Assembly: GCF_007676705.1 (NCBI RefSeq)
Contig: NZ_VEBF01000001.1
Location: 1,364,001 to 1,428,000, forward strand
Source of the DNA: Paenibacillus xylanexedens
GTDB lineage: Bacteria; Bacillota; Bacilli; Paenibacillales; Paenibacillaceae
Direction: 5' to 3'
Length of the DNA: 64,000 bases
In this document: in pieces, positions 53,678 to 61,962 of the stretch
Layout: every line of letters begins with the position of its first letter
How positions within the stretch are numbered: position 1 is the first letter of the stretch
Notes under the pieces: generated by a model
The model's database searches: none
Told to the model about the DNA's origin: nothing
Seen by the model: the letters and a program-made list of their open reading frames with translations, nothing else
Made by a program: the position numbers and the translations under genes

Positions 53678-53892
53678 TGAACTAAAGATTATTTACACTG
53701 ACACTACGTTGACAGAACAATCTTCCAATCGCTGTTACCCCCAGATTTTTTTGATTCCCTTTTCTAAAGGGTAAAATCCGGAGATAAAGGCGAACGCTAT
53801 GCTTCCGAAGTTAGCTTTCTTGCAGAAAGCTTTTAGCTTCGCTTTTTCAGGTTTTTTCTGTCCTCTCCGTTATTGTGTAAATGAATAGTTCA
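53678..53892 (+). repeat. Structured ~210 bp repeat, copy 3
   Basis: Core 53691-53882 (ATTTACAC ... GTGTAAAT) with flanks TGAACT and AGTTCA. The central hairpin is CCCCCAGATTTTTTTGATTCCC...AAAGGGTAAAATCCGG and the second AGCTTTCTTGCAGAAAGCT. It fills most of the 424 bp gap 53601-54024 between the phosphodiester glycosidase and radical SAM genes. Nothing else was seen in that gap. Same orientation as copies 1 and 2. Confidence 0.92.
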
Positions 53893-54024
53893 ATCAAAAA
53901 AGGCCATCCGTTTTCCCATTGAGGAAATAAGATCACCTTGATTTTCAATCTATAGAACCCTAAAGGTCACTTCTATCGTAGTGCATATTTTATTTAACAC
54001 ACATATCTTCAACAGGTCTTCCTG

Positions 54025-54981
54025 TTATGCGTCTGCAAAAAGAGCATCGTACGCGGGACAAGGCCGCTTCTCCAGGAATTCTGTTAACGCCGGTGGCTGC
54101 TGAGCGTAGATATCCTTCAACGACGTTCCATTATAGATGTTACCAATCACAACAGGGTGGCATAACTCACAGATAAGAATATCCCCGTTGCCGTGTAAGT
54201 GCAGCTGTTTCGTGCCATCCACACAATTAGAGAAATACACCCCAGGTTGTTCGCGCAAATTCAACTGTTCAGCAAACCGATCCATACAGGTAAAATAGAG
54301 CGTTGTATCCGGCTTTTTATGTTCAATCAGCTCCGTTACAGATCGAACAAGGGACTCTCTCGAGACAATCTGACTCCAATCCGTATGTGGCATCTTAATG
54401 CTGTTCTGGATCTCATGGATGCGCACCCCCAGATCATACACCTTATCGCTAATGGCCTGCATGTTCGCTTGGTTACCTTCAAATAGTAACGTTTCAAGTA
54501 CCGTCTCCAGGCCCGCTCCCGTACACAAACGGATATTCTGCTCCAGTCTCTCATACATGCGAGGATGCACACGGTAGTACGCAGCATAGGCCTCCGCATC
54601 CGTATAATTGAACGAGATATGAATGTTGGACAAGCCTGCATCTCGCAATGCAATGATCCGTTCTTCTGTCAGCAGACTGGCATTACTGTTCAATTGTGTA
54701 TCGATGCCATGTGCCGCGCAGTACGTCACGATCTCCAAACAATCCTGATATTTCAGGGTTACTTCACCCCCGGACAATCGCACTCGCTTGAGACGAGGAA
54801 GCTCACTAATAATACGGATCACTTCCTGACTATCAATGCACGCTCCATCATCCCGATTGTAGGCGCAGCAATAGTCGCATTTATAGTTGCAGTTCGATGT
54901 CACTCCCACCTCAAGCCCTTCCAGCTCATATACGCCGGGTGTCTCCAGTTCGAGTGATTTATATCTGTTTTTGGCTATCAA
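54025..54981 (-). CDS. MoaA-like radical SAM enzyme, unknown product
   Basis: About 318 residues. Cluster cysteines C31, C35 and C38 (TSNCNYKCDYC) bind the SAM-cleaving 4Fe-4S cluster; RLSGGEVTL is the GGE motif. The C-terminal third has additional cysteines (FSNC, ICELC, KRPCPAY) of the SPASM/twitch kind, suggesting auxiliary clusters. TTG 54981 has AGGAGG nine bases before; ATG 55011 lies only some 15 bp after a plausible start. No precursor peptide, transporter or maturation partner was found next to it. Confidence 0.85.
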   Translation of the reverse strand: MIAKNRYKSLELETPGVYELEGLEVGVTSNCNYKCDYCCAYNRDDGACIDSQEVIRIISELPRLKRVRLSGGEVTLKYQDCLEIVTYCAAHGIDTQLNSNASLLTEERIIALRDAGLSNIHISFNYTDAEAYAAYYRVHPRMYERLEQNIRLCTGAGLETVLETLLFEGNQANMQAISDKVYDLGVRIHEIQNSIKMPHTDWSQIVSRESLVRSVTELIEHKKPDTTLYFTCMDRFAEQLNLREQPGVYFSNCVDGTKQLHLHGNGDILICELCHPVVIGNIYNGTSLKDIYAQQPPALTEFLEKRPCPAYDALFADA

Positions 54982-55033
54982 TTCGTTGTACCTCCTGGTT
55001 CCTTCATTCATTCCACATTTGGATAACTTGAAG

Positions 55034-55039
55034 ATTATA
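55034..55039 (-). promoter_or_regulatory. -10 element of the radical SAM gene
   Basis: A perfect TATAAT on the minus strand, with no strong -35. It leaves too little room for the ATG 55011 leader, favouring the TTG 54981 start. Confidence 0.45.
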
Positions 55040-55094
55040 GCGGAAGGAGCCTAGTTGACGATATGACATTATGTACGTTTCATGCCGGAAAACA

Positions 55095-55130
55095 AAATAA
55101 AAACCCATTTCCTCAACGATCGGGAATGGG
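55095..55130 (-). terminator. Terminator of the DUF1877 gene
   Basis: Minus strand CCCATTCC and GGAAATGGG form a stem around a 10-base loop, followed by TTTTTATTTT, about 27 bp after the stop. Confidence 0.8.
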
Positions 55131-55156
55131 CCAAAGCTTGGTATATGTTTATTGAA

Positions 55157-55633
55157 TTAGACAATATAAAATACGATACCTTGACCTTTCGATGCAGCAA
55201 TACGGTAGAACTTCTGAATCTCAGTAAGGTGAGATATAAGGTAATCCCAGAATCCCTCAGCATCTGCCCCTTCGAAAAGTGGGTAGATCTTCTCTTTCAC
55301 AAACCGTTCGCTCGAATATTTGGCTCGAAGTTGTTCCGTGGTCAATGTGTCCAGATAGGCCGCTGCCTCCTGTACCTGGTCATCCTTTAGATAGAACGTA
55401 CTGAAATCGGGAATTTTCAGAGACTGATCATTCAACAAGGGTACAACATAACCCTCCGGGGGTGTGCCATTGTAATCTGTATCACATAAAAGAAAGTGAA
55501 TGCCTTCCCATGATCGGTCGATATCTAACATGCCATATGCATTCCTGTCGATATCTTTGAATAAAAGGGTTCCTTCACTTAGCTCTGAGATCACTTCCTG
55601 AGGCAAAGCCAGATATTGTCCAATCAAACTCAT
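55157..55633 (-). CDS. DUF1877-family (YfbM-like) protein
   Basis: 158 residues. The YfbM/DUF1877 pattern is visible as DIDRSWEGIHFLLCDTDYNG and the C-terminal LTEIQKFYRIAASKGQGIVFYI. These small soluble proteins are common in bacterial genomes and of unknown function. ATG 55633 has AAGGAGGAAA. Confidence 0.83.
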   Translation of the reverse strand: MSLIGQYLALPQEVISELSEGTLLFKDIDRNAYGMLDIDRSWEGIHFLLCDTDYNGTPPEGYVVPLLNDQSLKIPDFSTFYLKDDQVQEAAAYLDTLTTEQLRAKYSSERFVKEKIYPLFEGADAEGFWDYLISHLTEIQKFYRIAASKGQGIVFYIV

Positions 55634-55659
55634 CTTATTTCCTCCTTTATTGTATGTCC

Positions 55660-56229
55660 CTATTGAGAGTAGAAGTCTTCTTTTAAAATAGCATACATCT
55701 TGAGATCCTGAAGTTCATTTTTCACCCTCATGTACTTCCTCAGCACACCTTCGAATTGCATACCTGCCTTCTCCATCACTTTGGCAGAGCCTGTGTTATT
55801 CACCAAACATCTAGCTTGGATCCGCTCAAGCCCCACTTCGTCAAACCCAAATTGGATGATTCGTTTCACGACTTCGGTCATGATGCCTTGATTCCAATAT
55901 TGGTCAGATAACACATATCCCAGCTCGACTCTCCTGTTATCGCTATCGCACCCTAAATAGTTACAACTACCAATCAGCCTCTTCGTTTGTTTATCTTCAA
56001 TCCCCCATGGGCCTATTAGATCCGCCTCATACCGACTCATGACAAAATCTAAAAACCCTTTTGTGTCTTCTTTGCTCTGATGCGCGTCCCAGGTGGTGAA
56101 CTCCGAGACAGCAGGTACAGCGCAGTAGCTGTACATATCCTCCAGATCATCATAGCTAAGGGGCCGGAGCAGCGTTCGTTCGGTTTCTAATATCGGAAAT
56201 GGTTCGAAGAAGCTTTCAATCGTTTTCAT
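55660..56229 (-). CDS. RimJ/RimL-type GNAT acetyltransferase
   Basis: 189 residues: TERTLLRPLSYDDLEDMYSY at the start, YVLSDQYWNQGIMTEVVKRII acetyl-CoA block and RCLVNNTGSAKVMEKAGM. Family members acetylate N-terminal or small-molecule amines. ATG 56229 follows AAGGAGGG; the longer frame to 56265 lacks a site. Confidence 0.85.
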   Translation of the reverse strand: MKTIESFFEPFPILETERTLLRPLSYDDLEDMYSYCAVPAVSEFTTWDAHQSKEDTKGFLDFVMSRYEADLIGPWGIEDKQTKRLIGSCNYLGCDSDNRRVELGYVLSDQYWNQGIMTEVVKRIIQFGFDEVGLERIQARCLVNNTGSAKVMEKAGMQFEGVLRKYMRVKNELQDLKMYAILKEDFYSQ

Positions 56230-56310
56230 AGATTTACCCTCCTTGAGAATTAGTAGGACAAACACACACTGGCAGCTCGGTCAATATTTTCTAACTCCAA
56301 GGTAAAACAA

Positions 56311-56925
56311 CTAATCTAGATGACTCAAGCCATTTGCGTTGCTAAGTTTCCAACCATGCCTTCCTTTTTCAACGGTATGTACACTGGTGTTGTCCATGGG
56401 ATAAAAGCTCGACTTATTGCTCCATTCCCTATATTCAAGCAGATAATATAGGATGTTAATCACTCCGCCGTGAGTAATTAAGAGAACATTGGATTTGATT
56501 GTCTGCTCCTCTAGACCTCTGAAAAGACTCTCGAAAGCTGTGCTTATCCGGCTATAAAAATCCCTTGGACTTTCTCCTCCCGGAAACGGGGAGTCCATCT
56601 CAAGAGTGTTGAAATAAACCCCTGGGTAGTTCACTTCAGCATCCTTATGGAGCATACCTGCCAAATTTCCGTTATTCATCTCCCGCCAATCTTTCATTAA
56701 GCTAGCCTGCATGTTTAATTTCTTCTCAATTTCCCGTGTTGTCTGCACTGCACGAGGAAGATCACTGCTAATAATCGTATGTATGTTGTACTCCTCAGCA
56801 TGATGATGCAAATGCTCTCCCAGTTTCCTGGATTGATTGATTCCCTGTTCCGTAAGTCCACGATCACTCCATCCGCCTCGATACCCTTCCTCATCCACCC
56901 CATGCCTTACCAGGTAAATTTTCAA
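56311..56925 (-). CDS. Histidine phosphatase (phosphoglycerate mutase-like)
   Basis: 204 residues with N-terminal LVRHGVDEEG and a second catalytic His in LLITHGGVIN. It resembles cobalamin phosphatase/broad-specificity phosphatases. TTG start 56925 is preceded by AGGAGGAGAG. Substrate unknown. Confidence 0.85.
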   Translation of the reverse strand: MKIYLVRHGVDEEGYRGGWSDRGLTEQGINQSRKLGEHLHHHAEEYNIHTIISSDLPRAVQTTREIEKKLNMQASLMKDWREMNNGNLAGMLHKDAEVNYPGVYFNTLEMDSPFPGGESPRDFYSRISTAFESLFRGLEEQTIKSNVLLITHGGVINILYYLLEYREWSNKSSFYPMDNTSVHTVEKGRHGWKLSNANGLSHLD

Positions 56926-56992
56926 GATCTCTCCTCCTTTTCACTTCTATAATGAACAATATCCTTTACACTATATGACAGCCCGGCATATA

Positions 56993-57036
56993 TAAAATAA
57001 ACCCGACCTCAGATAGCTTCTATCCAAGATCGGGTA
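56993..57036 (-). terminator. Terminator of the DUF2569 gene
   Basis: Minus strand ACCCGATCT pairs with AGGTCGGGT around an 18-base loop, followed by TTATTTT. Confidence 0.7.
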
Positions 57037-57051
57037 TTTCCTGCTTACCAT

Positions 57052-57558
57052 TTATCTTACAAATGTGTTATGAACTCGCTCGGATTTTATAAAGTAAGGA
57101 ATCCAGATGGCGCAAGTAAGTACCGACTTGCCAATATCTCTTAACGAGCTTCCATCCTCAAGTTCTCTCGCCATCGGAATTTGAAGCAACAATAAATAAT
57201 CAATGATACTAACGGCTAGACTGACACTATAAAACATGATCATAAGACGAGGAAAGATCGATTTTTTACTATACAAAGCAATGATAGTATATATGCTAAA
57301 CACTAAAAACAGTGCGTTATATACCGTTTCAAAAATAACGACCGGTCCCCATAGCGGGTGATAATATTCAGATTGCTCCGAAGTTAGCAACTCCCAAGTC
57401 TCTGTTGTAAGCATGGGCAAACAATACAGAACCAATTGGAGCGCCAGGAAAATCAACGTAAGAAATAATCCAATCTGGACGAGAATCAGCCAACCACCTA
57501 AACCCGATACGCCTAGTGAACGGTAGTCTGTCTTTTGCTCTTGAATATGTGGTTCCAC
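57052..57558 (-). CDS. DUF2569-family membrane protein
   Basis: 168 residues. Four hydrophobic helices; the opening VSGLGGWLILVQIGLFL is the DUF2569 signature. Function unknown. GTG 57558 has AGGAAG nine bases upstream. It is monocistronic with its own terminator. Confidence 0.78.
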   Translation of the reverse strand: MEPHIQEQKTDYRSLGVSGLGGWLILVQIGLFLTLIFLALQLVLYCLPMLTTETWELLTSEQSEYYHPLWGPVVIFETVYNALFLVFSIYTIIALYSKKSIFPRLMIMFYSVSLAVSIIDYLLLLQIPMARELEDGSSLRDIGKSVLTCAIWIPYFIKSERVHNTFVR

Positions 57559-57916
57559 CTTGTAACACTTCCTTAACCAGTTTTGTTTTTCTGAGATGAG
57601 TCTTCATCTTAATATTGCAAATTGAATCTACGGGTGATTCTTACCCTTACTTCACGTGCGTTGTATGTATTTTCACACTCTCCTTATAGCGATCTCTCCG
57701 CCCTCCTCTTATACAGAATTTTACACAACTTCCTTATTGTACTACGAGTGTCAAGGGCAAAGCATCCATTTCATAACATCATACTCATTCGCTGTAAAGG
57801 CCAAAGAAGACCTTCGCTATACTTCCGCCATGTTCAGCAATGTACGCGTACGTCATAATTCTCTTATACAGATGCGAGTGGTGACTCTGCATTCGAGTAC
57901 GAAGGAGGTTAGGGAT
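57559..57916. other. 358 bp intergenic region
   Basis: No gene was found. A TTGTAT ... TATAGC pair could be a promoter for the plus-strand gene. A GTACGCGTAC palindrome (57842-57851) is a possible operator. Weak evidence only. Confidence 0.3.
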
Positions 57917-58855
57917 ATGTCCGATCCGAAAGTAAAACTTTTGCCTTTCGCCGACATTTCGAACTATGTCGAAGGGTTCGATATCATTTCCACCCAGTGG
58001 GGCGGTGATGGTCTTGTCTATGTGCTGCTGATGAATCAGATTCCCGAAAGAGAACGAGGTATGTTCGTTCAGACCACATTAAACCAAACCTATACGTACA
58101 AAGTGCTCATTGTGACAGATCAAACTATCGAGGAAGTTGTCATTTGGGGACAGACGTTCAATTATCATTATGTACAACCGTTACATGATCATCTGCTGCT
58201 CGTCGGAGCACGGTGTGCCAATTACGGGAATGAAAAGTATGATCTAAACGCCAAAGTGTCTGACTTAGACGGAAATACAATTCACGAGTTTCTGCTGGGA
58301 GACGGTATTCAGAGTGTACAGGTCACAGAGAAGGGAACGATTTGGACCAGCTACTTCGATGAAGGGATATTTGGTAACTACGGATGGAGCGATCCAATTG
58401 GATCATACGGTCTGCTGGCCTGGGATGGACACGGTAATAAGCTGTACGAAAACCACGCAGCAGACATTGCGGATTGTTACGCACTCAATGTCGTAAATGA
58501 TAACCAGGTCTGGTTCTACTTCTACACCGATTTCGAACTCGGTTGTATCTCAGGGGGCACCAGTGAACCCAAAGTGACATTTATGAATCCAAACATCTCT
58601 GGTTCCTCCGGCTTCAGTACAGATGGTTATCATTACTTGTTCGATGCCGGGTACGGTAAACATGGGATGTTTGTGCTTAAGAAAATGGAGAAACCCGGAA
58701 GATTGAGCAAAGGGCAGAAGATTGATTTGCTAAATGAAGATGATCAGCCCTTCAAGCAGGCACGACAGGATTTTCGCCAACATCGTCTGCTACTTAGTGA
58801 AGGTAACTTGTTGTATCGGGTAACAATGGAGGAGATTACTTCCGTTTTGGATTAA
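57917..58855 (+). CDS. Beta-propeller-like hypothetical protein
   Basis: 312 residues, soluble, with repeating beta-rich segments such as LLVGARCANYGNEKYDLNAK, GSYGLLAWDGHGNKL and NNQVWFYFYTDFELGC. The repeats resemble beta-propeller or WD40-like blades but no named family is recognised. The ATG lies after GGAGG at 57917; the longer open frame from 57656 is unsupported. No signal peptide. Confidence 0.68.
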   Translation: MSDPKVKLLPFADISNYVEGFDIISTQWGGDGLVYVLLMNQIPERERGMFVQTTLNQTYTYKVLIVTDQTIEEVVIWGQTFNYHYVQPLHDHLLLVGARCANYGNEKYDLNAKVSDLDGNTIHEFLLGDGIQSVQVTEKGTIWTSYFDEGIFGNYGWSDPIGSYGLLAWDGHGNKLYENHAADIADCYALNVVNDNQVWFYFYTDFELGCISGGTSEPKVTFMNPNISGSSGFSTDGYHYLFDAGYGKHGMFVLKKMEKPGRLSKGQKIDLLNEDDQPFKQARQDFRQHRLLLSEGNLLYRVTMEEITSVLD

Positions 58856-58873
58856 GGAAAGGAGTGAAGAGGG

Positions 58874-59167
58874 TTATTTCTTAAAAGACAATCCCTCTTC
58901 TTCCAACGCGCTTCGCAGTTTAGGCATGGCAGATGGTCCGATTCCGTGCAGCTTCAGGACCTCTTTTTCCGAGTATTCCGCAAGTTGCAGTAGTGTCGTA
59001 ATGCCTTCATTCTCCAAGACACGTCTGGCGGGAGCTGACAACAAGGCTAGAAATCCCTCTGTCGGTTTACGTTCAGCTTCGCAGGTCGGACAGGTTGGGC
59101 AATCACTTTTTTTATAATACGAATGTCCTTGTTCGCATGTTCTGAGTGTTCCTTTATCGTTTGCCAT
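58874..59167 (-). CDS. Zinc-ribbon protein with an RNA polymerase alpha-CTD-like domain
   Basis: 97 residues. N-terminal half has Cys residues C11, C23, C26 and C29 with a His (CEQGH, CPTCPTC), a zinc-ribbon type. The C-terminal half, PARRVLENEGITTLLQLAEY and LKLHGIGPSAMPKLRSALEEEG, matches the helix-hairpin-helix fold of the RpoA C-terminal domain, which contacts DNA and regulators. ATG 59167 with AGGAGGGG. Function not known. Confidence 0.78.
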   Translation of the reverse strand: MANDKGTLRTCEQGHSYYKKSDCPTCPTCEAERKPTEGFLALLSAPARRVLENEGITTLLQLAEYSEKEVLKLHGIGPSAMPKLRSALEEEGLSFKK

Positions 59168-59186
59168 GTGGGCATCCCCTCCTGAA

Positions 59187-60194
59187 TTAAGTATTCAACC
59201 AGTTCTTAATATCTGAAATCATATTTTCGTATTGTTTTAAAGCCTCTAAAGTCCAAATGACTTGTGATGTACCTACTAACTGTTCATCTACGTCCGTACA
59301 TTCAATCCACAGTGACCGTTTTAGACTATATTCGAGCCAGTCCAACTTACCAGCAAAACCATTATCCAGAACCACTTCCCAATTGGCTGTTAGACTACCC
59401 ACTCTCTTCTCATATCCAGCTATAAAAGCCAAGAACTTCCCCTTGTTTAAACTTCCAGAGCTATCTACTGACCAATGCACAGCTGTTTCTACCAGATCAT
59501 GCATTGGATTAATATAACCTGCCGATTCCCAATCTATAATAATAGGTATGTCTTCTCTCCACATCACATTCTTAGGCTCCAGATCTCTGTGACTAATAAC
59601 ATTATCGGATGCTAGCATTGAAGATGAATTCTTAGCCTTCATGCTCCACTCATACAGCTTATCCATATTGGAATCCAAAATCTCAATCCATTCCGAATTC
59701 TCATTTTTTCCTTTGTTCAGATAAAACATCCAATCTATTTTTTTAGAATTAGTCACCTGTGAACTATCCAATTCTAGTTGTCTAAAATCCGTTTTGTGGA
59801 TATCTGCAAGGATCGTTCCCATCAGAGAACTGTTATTGATAGTAACCTCATCTTGTTCCAAACGTTGACCCTCAATCCAATCAAATATTAGATAGAATTG
59901 ATTATCAATGTTATGCATAGAAGCACCCTTTAACCATTTTGCAGGTTGAGCATGGATATGTTCAGCTGCCACGTTTGCTATTTTTTCTGAATCAATATAA
60001 TTTTGCACAGCAGTAGGTCTTATCATTATCTGGGGATTCAATGCCTTAACTGCATAATTAGCTTGCGTGGTTTCAATGGCGTACATTCGATGAAGAAGAC
60101 CACCTGAAATAGGTTTGGGCGAACTAATCAAATCACCAAGCTGTAATTCATTACACAGTTTCTCAAAATTTAAATTATATTGAGTATCGTTCAT
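59187..60194 (-). CDS. APH-family phosphotransferase
   Basis: 335 residues with the kinase-like catalytic motif VISHRDLEPKNVMW and the metal-binding IIDWESAGY, plus an N-terminal ATP-binding lobe. Related to aminoglycoside phosphotransferases, homoserine or thiamine kinases. Substrate unknown. AAAGGGGA precedes the ATG. It lies 19 bp upstream of the alpha-CTD-like gene. Confidence 0.85.
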   Translation of the reverse strand: MNDTQYNLNFEKLCNELQLGDLISSPKPISGGLLHRMYAIETTQANYAVKALNPQIMIRPTAVQNYIDSEKIANVAAEHIHAQPAKWLKGASMHNIDNQFYLIFDWIEGQRLEQDEVTINNSSLMGTILADIHKTDFRQLELDSSQVTNSKKIDWMFYLNKGKNENSEWIEILDSNMDKLYEWSMKAKNSSSMLASDNVISHRDLEPKNVMWREDIPIIIDWESAGYINPMHDLVETAVHWSVDSSGSLNKGKFLAFIAGYEKRVGSLTANWEVVLDNGFAGKLDWLEYSLKRSLWIECTDVDEQLVGTSQVIWTLEALKQYENMISDIKNWLNT

Positions 60195-60280
60195 ATGTAA
60201 TCCCCTTTCATTTTGTAGTGATAGTGATCGTATCCCTGGCCTTGAACATCCTCATTTTGGCTATTTGTCTGAATCAAAGA

Positions 60281-60874
60281 TTACATTCCGTACTCGGCAA
60301 AAACGGCTGCATATTTCTTTTCTAATATCGTCCAGCGCTTTTCGGCTCCGTATTTGGCGTGCAGTTGCTGTAAATAATGCTTGGCTTCTTCCGTATCGCC
60401 GGCTTTTAGCAGGAAGCGGAAGGTTACTTCGCTTAAATGTAGCGCTGTCTTATCCATATAATAATGGACTATATCTCTGGCCCCAGTTAGCAAGTGTAGG
60501 AATGACATGCCATCTTCCAAATGTGACACCAGTTCTTTCGATAAAGCGTCTGGATCGATATCAGCCGTTAAGGTATAGTGGGCCGGAGCGGAAGGCGCTA
60601 TTGCTCTGATTCGGCAGGTAAAATGAGATACGTACTCCAATATGTCTCCATTCAATCCAACGGAATGCAACTCCGCAAGTTCGGTGGAATGAACACCACA
60701 ATTAACATAAAACTGGACTTGACTACTGGTGTTATACTTTGCTCTTTGAATGTTGAACTTATATATGAGGTTTCCATCCGCTTTGTAGAAATTCAGATTT
60801 TTCTTGGAATAGCCGTGTTCGGCAAATAAGGGTTTGACGTCTGTATTGATGATCTTCTTAAAAAGTTCCTGCAT
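60281..60874 (-). CDS. DUF4304-domain protein
   Basis: 197 residues. N-terminal KKIINTDVKPLFAEHGYSKK and NFYKADGNLIYKFNIQR are the DUF4304 pattern; the C-terminal third is helical. Function unknown. ATG 60874 follows GGAGTGATATC. Confidence 0.77.
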   Translation of the reverse strand: MQELFKKIINTDVKPLFAEHGYSKKNLNFYKADGNLIYKFNIQRAKYNTSSQVQFYVNCGVHSTELAELHSVGLNGDILEYVSHFTCRIRAIAPSAPAHYTLTADIDPDALSKELVSHLEDGMSFLHLLTGARDIVHYYMDKTALHLSEVTFRFLLKAGDTEEAKHYLQQLHAKYGAEKRWTILEKKYAAVFAEYGM

Positions 60875-61182
60875 TAGATATCACTCCAATTCAAGAATAT
60901 GAATGATTAACATCACTTGAAAAGCCACTTTATATTTTGTTGTGTAAAAAATACAACAAATACAAACTCTCTATTAGCTTTTCATTTGTGCTACATGTGT
61001 CACTTTAGAATAGTTCTATACTACTAGACTATTCTATATTTACACTTCAAATCCTCCTACTTTATAATCAAATTGTATTATTATGTATATAAATATAGGA
61101 TTTTCATATATAATAGAAAATGTAATATATCAAATTACATATTTGGTGTAAATATCAAAAAAATGGATGGTGAGTTTACAAA
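60875..61182. other. AT-rich intergenic region with inverted repeat
   Basis: 308 bp very AT-rich gap between the DUF4304 and PLAT genes. An inverted repeat ATGTAAT-N7-ATTACAT (61120-61140) lies 42 bp before the PLAT start, a candidate operator. No gene was found. Confidence 0.35.
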
Positions 61183-61677
61183 ATGAGAAAAAAACTATCA
61201 ATGCTCGGCTCTTCACTGTTATTAGGTTCATCTTTATTGTTACCTGCTTCAGTTTTCGCAGAAACCGTAGATGCTACGAGTAACAACACATTACCGAGTA
61301 ATAACATTGAAACTAATCAGAGTAATCTTAAAGCAGCATTTAAAGACCATCTGATTACTTTTGTAACTTCTAATGAAGCTGATGCAGGTACTGATTCTTT
61401 AATTTGGATAAGCATTATCGGAAGTAATGGAAAGTCCAGTGAAATATTACTTAATAATTATAATATTGACAACTTTGAAAGAGGAAAAACAGACGTCATC
61501 AACTTCAGTAGTGAAGATGTTGGACAAGTGCAAGCTATAGCTTTAAAGTCAGATGGTAGTGGTTGGAAGTCTGGCTGGTTAATCAGCAAAATCACCCTAG
61601 ACGGAAAGCAATTCAATGTACCAGGACGTTTCTTTGGAGAAAATGGCCTAGATAATGTTGTGTTATTCCCTAAATAA
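61183..61677 (+). CDS. Secreted PLAT/LH2-domain protein
   Basis: 164 residues with a signal peptide (1-26, ASVFA then cleavage). The mature part is a PLAT/LH2 domain with FVTSNEADAGTDSLIWISI, the conserved NNFERGKTD-like IDNFERGKTDVINF and SGWKSGWLISKI. PLAT domains bind membranes or proteins. It is a lone plus-strand gene with its own terminator. GGTGAG precedes the ATG. Confidence 0.83.
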   Translation: MRKKLSMLGSSLLLGSSLLLPASVFAETVDATSNNTLPSNNIETNQSNLKAAFKDHLITFVTSNEADAGTDSLIWISIIGSNGKSSEILLNNYNIDNFERGKTDVINFSSEDVGQVQAIALKSDGSGWKSGWLISKITLDGKQFNVPGRFFGENGLDNVVLFPK

Positions 61678-61687
61678 TAAAATAATG

Positions 61688-61729
61688 AAAAAAGCTTATA
61701 TCGGATAGCATACCGATTTAAGCTTTTTT
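61688..61729 (+). terminator. Terminator of the PLAT gene
   Basis: AAAAAAGCTTATATCGG and CCGATTTAAGCTTTTTT form a strong stem ten bases after the stop. Confidence 0.9.
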
Positions 61730-61779
61730 CATTAGATACGAACTCCGTAAGTAAAGCAGAGTTCTTCCATCGATATATA

Positions 61780-61914
61780 TTATTCTCTACTATCATAAAA
61801 ATTATTCTTCTTAAACATATATTCCTGATGTATACGCTCAATCCCCCAATATGCTCGGTTCAGTTCCAATTCGGGTAAAGTATCCAGCAACTCATTGATT
61901 TTATCTCGAACCAT
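61780..61914 (-). CDS. Small hypothetical protein
   Basis: 44 residues (MVRDKINELLDTLPELELNR...), charged and helical. GGAGG precedes the two adjacent ATG codons (61917, 61914). It occupies the gap between the PLAT and NUDIX genes. Not recognised; short, so moderate confidence. Confidence 0.5.
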   Translation of the reverse strand: MVRDKINELLDTLPELELNRAYWGIERIHQEYMFKKNNFYDSRE

Positions 61915-61962
61915 CATTACCTCCGTAGGCTATCTGGCATTAGAATACCTAACCATTGTCTC

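Noticed and set aside
53893..54024. RiPP precursor peptide beside the radical SAM gene
   Set aside because: No short frame with a ribosome binding site and a plausible leader/core composition was seen on either side.
55082..55390. Plus-strand reading frame of 102 codons
   Set aside because: It is antisense to the DUF1877 gene and includes its terminator hairpin; no ribosome binding site.
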